Origin: Acanthosepion lycidas
Lineage: Eukaryota > Mollusca > Cephalopoda > Sepiida > Sepiidae
DNA length: 64,000 nucleotides
Direction: 5' to 3'
Assembly: GCA_963932145.1 (NCBI GenBank)
Contig: CAWVQA010000044.1
Span: forward strand, 1-64,000
The notes under the pieces are model-generated. The model made no database searches and was not told where the DNA came from. It saw only the letters and a list, made by a program, of their open reading frames with translations. Below, piece after piece: positions 52,291-63,704 of this stretch; the stretch's first letter is position 1, and each line of letters begins with the position of its first letter. The translations under genes and the position numbers were made by a program.

Positions 52291-52705
52291 GTTTTGACAA
52301 AGTTTTATTTAAGATTTTATGTTTTACACAACTTTTAATTACATAGCGATTTACATGCAAAATCTAGCTTTTTTCACTACTTTTTCAACGCTAGATTGTA
52401 AATATCAATAACTGTTTGAAAACATTAGAAAAACCATGAAATTATTGAAAATCGATATGAAATCAATCAAAACTTATTGATTTTAACTAGTTTCAGAAGT
52501 TTTGACAAAGTTATATTTAAGATTTTATGTTTTACTCAACTTTTACTTACATAGCGATTTAGATGCAAAATCTAGCTGTTTTGATTACTTTTTAACGCTA
52601 GATTGTAAATATCAATAACTGTTTGAAAACATTAGAAAAACAATGAAATTATTGAAAATCGATATGAAATCAATCAAAACTTATTGATTTTAACGAGTTT
52701 CAGAA

Positions 52706-52911
52706 GTTTTGACAAAGTTATATTTTAGATTTTATGTTTTACACAACTTTTACTTACATAGCGATTTACATGCAAAATCTAGCTGTTTTGACTACTTTTT
52801 AACGCTAGTTTGTAAATATCAATATCTGTTTGAAAACATTAGAAAAACAATGAAATTATTGAAAATCGATATGAAATCAATCAAAGCTTATTGATTTAAC
52901 TAGTTTCAGAA
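52706..52911 (+). repeat. Hybrid monomer: B joined to short-form H 3' end (206 bp)
   Basis: It starts GTTATATTTTAG as the B at 21793, but ends CAAAGCTTATTGATTTAACTAG-like, as the short H before E. At 21793 the array continues S, G, C, H, E; here E follows at once. A four-monomer deletion between B and H explains it, and also why the open frame at 52709 ends in Ala-Tyr instead of Thr-Tyr. Confidence 0.85.
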
Positions 52912-55900
52912 GTTTTGACAAAGCTATATTTAAGATTTTATGTTTTACACAACTTTTAATTACATAGCGATTTACATGCAAAATCTAGCTGTTTTGACAA
53001 CTTTTTAACGCTAGTTTGTAAATATTAATATCTGTTTGAAAACATTACAAAAACAATGAAATTATTGAAAATCCATATGAAATCAATCAAAACTTATTGA
53101 TTTTAACTAGTTTCAGAAGTTTTGACAAAGTTTTATTTTAGATTTTATGTTTTACACAACTTTTACTTACATAGCGATTTACATGCAAAATCTAGCTTTT
53201 TTTACTACTTTTTCAACGCTAGTTTGTAAATATCAATAACTGTTTGAAAACATTAGAAAAACAATGAAATTATTGAAAATCGATATGAAATCAATCAAAA
53301 CTTATTGATTTTAACTAGTTTCAGAAGTTTTGACAAAGTTATATTTAAGATTTTATGTTTTACACAACTTTTAATTACATAGCGATTTACATGCAAAATC
53401 TAGCTTTTTTCACTACTTTTTCAACGCTAGTTTGTAAATATCAATAACTGTTTGAAAACATTAGAAAAACAATGAAATTATTGAAAATCGATATGAAATC
53501 AATCAAAACTTATTGATTTTAACGAGTTTCAGAAGTTTTGACAAAGTTTTATTTTGAATTTTATGTTTTACACAACTTTTACTTACATAGCGATTTACAT
53601 GCAAAATCTAGCTGTTTTGACTACTTTTTAACGCTAGTTTGTAAATATCAATATCTGTTTGAAAACATTAGAAAAACAATGAAATTATTGAAAATCGATA
53701 TGAAATCAATCAAAACTTATTGATTTTAACTAGTTTCAGTAGTTTTGACAAAGTTTTATTTAAGATTTTATGTTTTACACAACTTTTAATTACATAGCGA
53801 TTTACATGCAAAATCTAGCTTTTTTCACTACTTTTTCAACGCTAGTTTGTAAATATCAATAACTGTTTGAAAACATTAGAAAAACCATGAAATTATTGAA
53901 AATCTATATGAAATCAATCAAAACTTATTGATTTTAACTAGTTTCAGAAGTTTTGACAAAGTTATATTTAAGATTTTATGTTTTACTCAAATTTTACTTA
54001 CATAGCGATTTAGATGCAAAATCTAGCTTTTTTCACTGCTTTTTCAACGCTAGTTTGTAAATATCAATAACTGTTTGAAAACATTAGAAAAACAATGAAA
54101 TTATTGAAAATCGATATGAAATCAATCAAAACTTATTGATTTTAACTAGTTTCAGTAGTTTTGACAAAGTTTTATTTAAGATTTTATGTTTTACAAAACT
54201 TTTAATTACATAGCGATTTACATGCAAAATGTAGCTGTTTTGATTACTTTTTAACGCTAGATTGTAAATATCAATAACTGTTTGAAAACATTAGAAAAAC
54301 AATGAAATTATTGAAAATCGATATGAAATCAATCAAAACTCATTGATTTTAACTAGTTTCAGAAGTTTTGACAAAGTTATATTTAAGATTTTATGTTTTA
54401 CACAACTTTTACTTACATAGCGATTTACATGCAAAATCTAGCTTTTTTCACTACTTTTTCAACGCTAGATTGTAAATATCAATAACTGTTTGAAAACATT
54501 AGAAAAACCATGAAATTATTGAAAATCGATATGAAATCAATCAAAACTTATTGATTTTAACTAGTTTCAGAAGGTTTGACAAAGTTATATTTAAGATTTT
54601 ATGTTTTACTCAACTTTTACTTACATAGCGATTTAGATGCAAAATCTAGCTGTTTTGATTACTTTTTAACGCTAGATTGTAAATATCAATAACTGTTTGA
54701 AAACATTAGAAAAACAATGAAATTATTGAAAATCGATATGAAATCAATCAAAGCTTATTGATTTAACTAGTTTCAGAAGTTTTGACAAAGCTATATTTAA
54801 GATTTTATGTTTTACACAACTTTTAATTACATAGCGATTTACATGCAAAATCTAGCTGTTTTGACAACTTTTTAACGCTAGTTTGTAAATATTAATATCT
54901 GTTTGAAAACATTACAAAAACAATGAAATTATTGAAAATCCATATGAAATCAATCAAAACTTATTGATTTTAACTAGTTTCAGAAGTTTTGACAAAGTTT
55001 TATTTTAGATTTTATGTTTTACACAACTTTTACTTACATAGCGATTTACATGCAAAATCTAGCTTTTTTTACTACTTTTTCAACGCTAGTTTGTAAATAT
55101 CAATAACTGTTTGAAAACATTAGAAAAACAATGAAATTATTGAAAATCGATATGAAATCAATCAAAACTTATTGATTTTAACTAGTTTCAGAAGTTTTGA
55201 CAAAGTTATATTTAAGATTTTATGTTTTACACAACTTTTAATTACATAGCGATTTACATGCAAAATCTAGCTTTTTTCACTACTTTTTCAACGCTAGTTT
55301 GTAAATATCAATAACTGTTTGAAAACATTAGAAAAACAATGAAATTATTGAAAATCGATATGAAATCAATCAAAACTTATTGATTTTAACGAGTTTCAGA
55401 AGTTTTGACAAAGTTTTATTTTGAATTTTATGTTTTACACAACTTTTACTTACATAGCGATTTACATGCAAAATCTAGCTGTTTTGACTACTTTTTAACG
55501 CTAGTTTGTAAATATCAATATCTGTTTGAAAACATTAGAAAAACAATGAAATTATTGAAAATCGATATGAAATCAATCAAAACTTATTGATTTTAACGAG
55601 TTTCAGTAGTTTTGACAAAGTTTTATTTAAGATTTTATGTTTTACACAACTTTTAATTACATAGCGATTTACATGCAAAATCTAGCTTTTTTCACTACTT
55701 TTTCAACGCTAGTTTGTAAATATCAATAACTGTTTGAAAACATTAGAAAAACCATGAAATTATTGAAAATCTATATGAAATCAATCAAAACTTATTGATT
55801 TTAACTAGTTTCAGAAGTTTTGACAAAGTTATATTTAAGATTTTATGTTTTACTCAAATTTTACTTACATAGCGATTTAGATGCAAAATCTAGCTTTTTT

Positions 55901-56646
55901 CACTGCTTTTTCAACGCTAGTTTGTAAATATCAATAACTGTTTGAAAACATTAGAAAAACAATGAAATTATTGAAAATCGATATGAAATCAATCAAAACT
56001 TATTGATTTTAACTAGTTTCAGTAGTTTTGACAAAGTTTTATTTAAGATTTTATGTTTTACAAAACTTTTAATTACATAGCGATTTACATGCAAAATGTA
56101 GCTGTTTTGATTACTTTTTAACGCTAGATTGTAAATATCAATAACTGTTTGAAAACATTAGAAAAACAATGAAATTATTGAAAATCGATATGAAATCAAT
56201 CAAAACTCATTGATTTTAACTAGTTTCAGAAGTTTTGACAAAGTTATATTTAAGATTTTATGTTTTACACAACTTTTACTTACATAGCGATTTACATGCA
56301 AAATCTAGCTTTTTTCACTACTTTTTCAACGCTAGATTGTAAATATCAATAACTGTTTGAAAACATTAGAAAAACCATGAAATTATTGAAAATCGATATG
56401 AAATCAATCAAAACTTATTGATTTTAACTAGTTTCAGAAGGTTTGACAAAGTTATATTTAAGATTTTATGTTTTACTCAACTTTTACTTACATAGCGATT
56501 TAGATGCAAAATCTAGCTGTTTTGATTACTTTTTAACGCTAGATTGTAAATATCAATAACTGTTTGAAAACATTAGAAAAACAATGAAATTATTGAAAAT
56601 CGATATGAAATCAATCAAAACTTATAGATTTTAACTAGTTTCAGAA
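52912..56646 (+). repeat. 1867-bp 9-mer higher-order repeat, two tandem copies
   Basis: Copies 52912-54778 and 54779-56646 read E (CAAAGCTATA), B/S hybrid (TTTTATTTTAG with TTTTTTTTACTAC), S, B (TTTTGAATTTTATG), S/G (AAACCATG, AAATCTATATG), C variant, D', G, C (GAAGGTTTGAC). In copy 1 the last C (54573-54778) ends with the short H sequence. In copy 2 it ends CTTATAGATTTT and is followed by H at 56647. Confidence 0.9.
54573..54778 (+). repeat. Hybrid monomer: C joined to short-form H 3' end (206 bp)
   Basis: C marks (GAAGGTTTGAC, ACTCAAC, TTAGATGC, GCTAGATTG) are followed by CAAAGCTTATTG and GATTTAACTAG. In copy 2 the same C (56440) ends differently and a separate H follows. The hybrid is the junction at which copy 1 returns to E. 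Confidence 0.83.
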
Positions 56647-57893
56647 GTTTTGACAAAGTTATATTTAAGATTTTATGTTTTACACAACTTTTAATTACAT
56701 AGCGATTTACATGCAAAATCTAGCTTTTTTCACTACTTTTTCAACGCTAGTTTGTAAATATCAATAACTGTTTGAAAACATTAGAAAAACAATGAAATTA
56801 TTGAAAATCGATATGAAATCAATCAAAGCTTATTGATTTTAACTAGTTTCAGAAGTTTTGACAAAGTTATATTTAAGATTTTATGTTTTACACAACTTTT
56901 AATTACATAGCGATTTACATGGAAAATCTAGCTGTTTTGACAACTTTTTAACGCTAGTTTGTAAATATTAATATCTGTTTGAAAACATTACAAAAACAAT
57001 GAAATTATTGAAAATCCATATGAAATCAATCAAAACTTATTGATTTTAACTAGTTTCAGAAGTTTTGACAAAGTTTTATTTAAGATTTTATGTTTTACAC
57101 AACTTTTAATTACATAGCGATTTACATGCAAAATCTAGCTTTTTTCACTACTTTTTCAACGCTAGTTTGTAAATATCAATAACTGTTTGAAAACATTAGA
57201 AAAACAATGAAATTATTGAAAATCGATATGAAATCAATCAAAACTTATTGATTTTAACTAGTTTCAGAAGTTTTGACAAAGTTATATTTAAGATTTTATG
57301 TTTTACACAACTTTTACTTACATAGCGATTTACATGCAAAATCTAGCTTTTTTCACTACTTTTTCAACGCTAGTTTGTAAATATCTATAACTGTTTGAAA
57401 ACATTAGAAAAACAATGAAATTATTGAAAATCGATATGAAATCAATCAAAACTTATTGATTTTAACTAGTTTCAGAAGTTTTGACAAAGTTATATTTAAG
57501 ATTTTATGTTTTACACAACTTTTAATTACATAGCGATTTACATGCAAAATCTAGCTTTTTTCACTACTTTTTCAACGCTAGTTTGTAAATATCAATAACT
57601 GTTTGAAAACATTAGAAAAACAATGAAATTATTGAAAATCGATATGAAATCAATCAAAGCTTATTGATTTTAACTAGTTTCAGAAGTTTTGACAAAGTTA
57701 TATTTAAGATTTTATGTTTTACACAACTTTTAATTACATAGCGATTTACATGCAAAATCTAGCTTTTTTCACTACTTTTTCAACGCTAGTTTGTAAATAT
57801 CAATAACTGTTTGAAAACATTAGAAAAACAATGAAATTATTGAAAATCGATATGAAATCAATCAAAACTTATTGATTTTAACGAGTTTCAGAA
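55402..57893 (+). repeat. 12-mer unit preceding the 14-mers (2492 bp)
   Basis: The order is B (TTTTGAATTTTATG), S/G, C variant, D', G, C (GAAGG), H, E (CATGGAAAATC), S, S (ATATCTATAAC), H, S (AACGAG). Its last nine units are those of the 14-mers downstream. Its first part overlaps the second 9-mer copy. It therefore joins the two higher-order families and is probably the direct ancestor of the 14-mer, or a fusion of the two. Confidence 0.88.
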
Positions 57894-60798
57894 GTTTTGA
57901 CAAAGTTTTATTTTAGATTTTATGTTTTACACAACTTTTACTTACATATCGATTTACATGCAAAATCTAGCTGTTTTGACTACTTTTTAACGCTAGTTTG
58001 TAAATATCAATATCTGTTTGAAAACATTAGAAAACAATGAAATTATTGAAAATCGATATGAAATCAATCAAAACTTATTGATTTTAACTAGTTTCAGAAG
58101 TTTTGACAAAGTTATATTTAAGATTTTATGTTTTACACAACTTTTAATTACATAGCGATTTACATGCAAAATGTAGCTGTTTTGATTACTTTTTAACGCT
58201 AGATTGTAAATATCAATAACTGTTTGAAAACATTAGAAAAACAATGAAATTATTGAAAATCGATATGAAATCAATCAAAACTCATTGATTTTAACTAGTT
58301 TCAGAAGTTTTGACAAAGTTATATTTAAGATTTTATGTTTTACACAACTTTTACTTACATAGCGATTTACATGCAAAATCTAGCTTTTTTCACTACTTTT
58401 TCAACGCTAGATTGTAAATATCAATAACTGTTTGAAAACATTAGAAAAACCATGAAATTATTGAAAATCGATATGAAATCAATCAAAACTTATTGATTTT
58501 AACTAGTTTCAGAAGTTTTGACAAAGTTATATTTAAGATTTTATGTTTTACTCAACTTTTACTTACATAGCGATTTAGATGCAAAATCTAGCTGTTTTGA
58601 TTACTTTTTAACGCTAGATTGTAAATATCAATAACTCTTTGAAAACATTAGAAAAACAATGAAATTATTGAAAATCGATATGAAATCAATCAAAACTTAT
58701 AGATTTTAACTAGTTTCAGAAGTTTTGACAAAGTTATATTTAAGATTTTATGTTTTACACAACTTTTAATTACATAGCGATTTACATGCAAAATCTAGCT
58801 TTTTTCACTACTTTTTCAACGCTAGTTTGTAAATATCAATAACTGTTTGAAAACATTAGAAAAACAATGAAATTATTGAAAATCGATATGAAATCAATCA
58901 AAACTTATTGATTTTAACTAGTTTCAGTAGTTTTGACAAAGTTTTATTTAAGATTTTATGTTTTACAAAACTTTTAATTACATAGCGATTTACATGCAAA
59001 ATGTAGCTGTTTTGATTACTTTTTAACGCTAGATTGTAAATATCAATAACTGTTTGAAAACATTAGAAAAACAATGAAATTATTGAAAATCGATATGAAA
59101 TCAATCAAAACTCATTGATTTTAACTAGTTTCAGAAGTTTTGACAAAGTTATATTTAAGATTTTATGTTTTACACAACTTTTACTTACATAGCGATTTAC
59201 ATGCAAAATCTAGCTTTTTTCACTACTTTTTCAACGCTAGATTGTAAATATCAATAACTGTTTGAAAACATTAGAAAAACCATGAAATTATTGAAAATCG
59301 ATATGAAATCAATCAAAACTTATTGATTTTAACTAGTTTCAGAAGGTTTGACAAAGTTATATTTAAGATTTTATGTTTTACTCAACTTTTACTTACATAG
59401 CGATTTAGATGCAAAATCTAGCTGTTTTGATTACTTTTTAACGCTAGATTGTAAATATCAATAACTGTTTGAAAACATTAGAAAAACAATGAAATTATTG
59501 AAAATCGATATGAAATCAATCAAAACTTATAGATTTTAACTAGTTTCAGAAGTTTTGACAAAGTTATATTTAAGATTTTATGTTTTACACAACTTTTAAT
59601 TACATAGCGATTTACATGCAAAATCTAGCTTTTTTCACTACTTTTTCAACGCTAGTTTGTAAATATCAATAACTGTTTGAAAACATTAGAAAAACAATGA
59701 AATTATTGAAAATCGATATGAAATCAATCAAAGCTTATTGATTTTAACTAGTTTCAGAAGTTTTGACAAAGTTATATTTAAGATTTTATGTTTTACACAA
59801 CTTTTAATTACATAGCGATTTACATGGAAAATCTAGCTGTTTTGACAACTTTTTAACGCTAGTTTGTAAATATTAATATCTGTTTGAAAACATTACAAAA
59901 ACAATGAAATTATTGAAAATCCATATGAAATCAATCAAAACTTATTGATTTTAACTAGTTTCAGAAGTTTTGACAAAGTTTTATTTAAGATTTTATGTTT
60001 TACACAACTTTTAATTACATAGCGATTTACATGCAAAATCTAGCTTTTTTCACTACTTTTTCAACGCTAGTTTGTAAATATCAATAACTGTTTGAAAACA
60101 TTAGAAAAACAATGAAATTATTGAAAATCGATATGAAATCAATCAAAACTTATTGATTTTAACTAGTTTCAGAAGTTTTGACAAAGTTATATTTAAGATT
60201 TTATGTTTTACACAACTTTTACTTACATAGCGATTTACATGCAAAATCTAGCTTTTTTCACTACTTTTTCAACGCTAGTTTGTAAATATCTATAACTGTT
60301 TGAAAACATTAGAAAAACAATGAAATTATTGAAAATCGATATGAAATCAATCAAAACTTATTGATTTTAACTAGTTTCAGAAGTTTTGACAAAGTTATAT
60401 TTAAGATTTTATGTTTTACACAACTTTTAATTACATAGCGATTTACATGCAAAATCTAGCTTTTTTCACTACTTTTTCAACGCTAGTTTGTAAATATCAA
60501 TAACTGTTTGAAAACATTAGAAAAACAATGAAATTATTGAAAATCGATAAGAAATCAATCAAAGCTTATTGATTTTAACTAGTTTCAGAAGTTTTGACAA
60601 AGTTATATTTAAGATTTTATGTTTTACACAACTTTTAATTACATAGCGATTTACATGCAAAATCTAGCTTTTTTCACTACTTTTTCAACGCTAGTTTGTA
60701 AATATCAATAACTGTTTGAAAACATTAGAAAAACAATGAAATTATTGAAAATCGATATGAAATCAATCAAAACTTATTGATTTTAACGAGTTTCAGAA
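57894..60798 (+). repeat. 14-mer higher-order repeat, copy 1 (2905 bp)
   Basis: The order is B (CATATCGATT), D-like, G, C (AACTCTTTG, CTTATAGATT), S, D' (TACAAAAC), G, C (GAAGGTTTGAC, CTTATAGATT), H, E (CATGGAAA), S, S (ATATCTATAAC), H (GATAAGAAAT), S (AACGAG). The B unit lacks one A in its A-run (AGAAAACAATG near 58029), which makes the copy one base shorter and breaks the B-type frame. Confidence 0.92.
58100..58306 (+). repeat. Intermediate D-like monomer with CAAAATGTAG (207 bp), exemplar
   Basis: This unit has the D-type ATGTAGCTGTTTTGATTAC but keeps the full run of four A that S has (CAAAATGTAG), so it is one base longer than D. Related units start at 24284, 37144, 54158, 56025, 58930 and 61836. 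Those also read TTACAAAACTT, and most also read AAAACTCATTG. Units at 61006 and 63912 (the latter cut by the window end) lack the TACAAAAC change, like this one. They look like the step between S and D: C-to-G first, then the A deletion. The direction is inferred from parsimony only. Confidence 0.85.
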
Positions 60799-63704
60799 GT
60801 TTTGACAAAGTTTTATTTTAGATTTTATGTTTTACACAACTTTTACTTACATATCGATTTACATGCAAAATCTAGCTGTTTTGACTACTTTTTAACGCTA
60901 GTTTGTAAATATCAATATCTGTTTGAAAACATTAGAAAAACAATGAAATTATTGAAAATCGATATGAAATCAATCAAAACTTATTGATTTTAACTAGTTT
61001 CAGAAGTTTTGACAAAGTTATATTTAAGATTTTATGTTTTACACAACTTTTAATTACATAGCGATTTACATGCAAAATGTAGCTGTTTTGATTACTTTTT
61101 AACGCTAGATTGTAAATATCAATAACTGTTTGAAAACATTAGAAAAACAATGAAATTATTGAAAATCGATATGAAATCAATCAAAACTCATTGATTTTAA
61201 CTAGTTTCAGAAGTTTTGACAAAGTTATATTTAAGATTTTATGTTTTACACAACTTTTACTTACATAGCGATTTACATGCAAAATCTAGCTTTTTTCACT
61301 ACTTTTTCAACGCTAGATTGTAAATATCAATAACTGTTTGAAAACATTAGAAAAACCATGAAATTATTGAAAATCGATATGAAATCAATCAAAACTTATT
61401 GATTTTAACTAGTTTCAGAAGTTTTGACAAAGTTATATTTAAGATTTTATGTTTTACTCAACTTTTACTTACATAGCGATTTAGATGCAAAATCTAGCTG
61501 TTTTGATTACTTTTTAACGCTAGATTGTAAATATCAATAACTCTTTGAAAACATTAGAAAAACAATGAAATTATTGAAAATCGATATGAAATCAATCAAA
61601 ACTTATAGATTTTAACTAGTTTCAGAAGTTTTGACAAAGTTATATTTAAGATTTTATGTTTTACACAACTTTTAATTACATAGCGATTTACATGCAAAAT
61701 CTAGCTTTTTTCACTACTTTTTCAACGCTAGTTTGTAAATATCAATAACTGTTTGAAAACATTAGAAAAACAATGAAATTATTGAAAATCGATATGAAAT
61801 CAATCAAAACTTATTGATTTTAACTAGTTTCAGTAGTTTTGACAAAGTTTTATTTAAGATTTTATGTTTTACAAAACTTTTAATTACATAGCGATTTACA
61901 TGCAAAATGTAGCTGTTTTGATTACTTTTTAACGCTAGATTGTAAATATCAATAACTGTTTGAAAACATTAGAAAAACAATGAAATTATTGAAAATCGAT
62001 ATGAAATCAATCAAAACTCATTGATTTTAACTAGTTTCAGAAGTTTTGACAAAGTTATATTTAAGATTTTATGTTTTACACAACTTTTACTTACATAGCG
62101 ATTTACATGCAAAATCTAGCTTTTTTCACTACTTTTTCAACGCTAGATTGTAAATATCAATAACTGTTTGAAAACATTAGAAAAACCATGAAATTATTGA
62201 AAATCGATATGAAATCAATCAAAACTTATTGATTTTAACTAGTTTCAGAAGGTTTGACAAAGTTATATTTAAGATTTTATGTTTTACTCAACTTTTACTT
62301 ACATAGCGATTTAGATGCAAAATCTAGCTGTTTTGATTACTTTTTAACGCTAGATTGTAAATATCAATAACTGTTTGAAAACATTAGAAAAACAATGAAA
62401 TTATTGAAAATCGATATGAAATCAATCAAAACTTATAGATTTTAACTAGTTTCAGAAGTTTTGACAAAGTTATATTTAAGATTTTATGTTTTACACAACT
62501 TTTAATTACATAGCGATTTACATGCAAAATCTAGCTTTTTTCACTACTTTTTCAACGCTAGTTTGTAAATATCAATAACTGTTTGAAAACATTAGAAAAA
62601 CAATGAAATTATTGAAAATCGATATGAAATCAATCAAAGCTTATTGATTTTAACTAGTTTCAGAAGTTTTGACAAAGTTATATTTAAGATTTTATGTTTT
62701 ACACAACTTTTAATTACATAGCGATTTACATGGAAAATCTAGCTGTTTTGACAACTTTTTAACGCTAGTTTGTAAATATTAATATCTGTTTGAAAACATT
62801 ACAAAAACAATGAAATTATTGAAAATCCATATGAAATCAATCAAAACTTATTGATTTTAACTAGTTTCAGAAGTTTTGACAAAGTTTTATTTAAGATTTT
62901 ATGTTTTACACAACTTTTAATTACATAGCGATTTACATGCAAAATCTAGCTTTTTTCACTACTTTTTCAACGCTAGTTTGTAAATATCAATAACTGTTTG
63001 AAAACATTAGAAAAACAATGAAATTATTGAAAATCGATATGAAATCAATCAAAACTTATTGATTTTAACTAGTTTCAGAAGTTTTGACAAAGTTATATTT
63101 AAGATTTTATGTTTTACACAACTTTTACTTACATAGCGATTTACATGCAAAATCTAGCTTTTTTCACTACTTTTTCAACGCTAGTTTGTAAATATCTATA
63201 ACTGTTTGAAAACATTAGAAAAACAATGAAATTATTGAAAATCGATATGAAATCAATCAAAACTTATTGATTTTAACTAGTTTCAGAAGTTTTGACAAAG
63301 TTATATTTAAGATTTTATGTTTTACACAACTTTTAATTACATAGCGATTTACATGCAAAATCTAGCTTTTTTCACTACTTTTTCAACGCTAGTTTGTAAA
63401 TATCAATAACTGTTTGAAAACATTAGAAAAACAATGAAATTATTGAAAATCGATATGAAATCAATCAAAGCTTATTGATTTTAACTAGTTTCAGAAGTTT
63501 TGACAAAGTTATATTTAAGATTTTATGTTTTACACAACTTTTAATTACATAGCGATTTACATGCAAAATCTAGCTTTTTTCACTACTTTTTCAACGCTAG
63601 TTTGTAAATATCAATAACTGTTTGAAAACATTAGAAAAACAATGAAATTATTGAAAATCGATATGAAATCAATCAAAACTTATTGATTTTAACGAGTTTC
63701 AGAA
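60799..63704 (+). repeat. 14-mer higher-order repeat, copy 2 (2906 bp)
   Basis: Same 14 units with the same rare marks as copy 1. The H at about 63287-63494 reads GATATGAAAT where copy 1 has GATAAGAAAT. Near-identity and equal length indicate that this is the youngest tandem expansion in the window. Confidence 0.92.
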
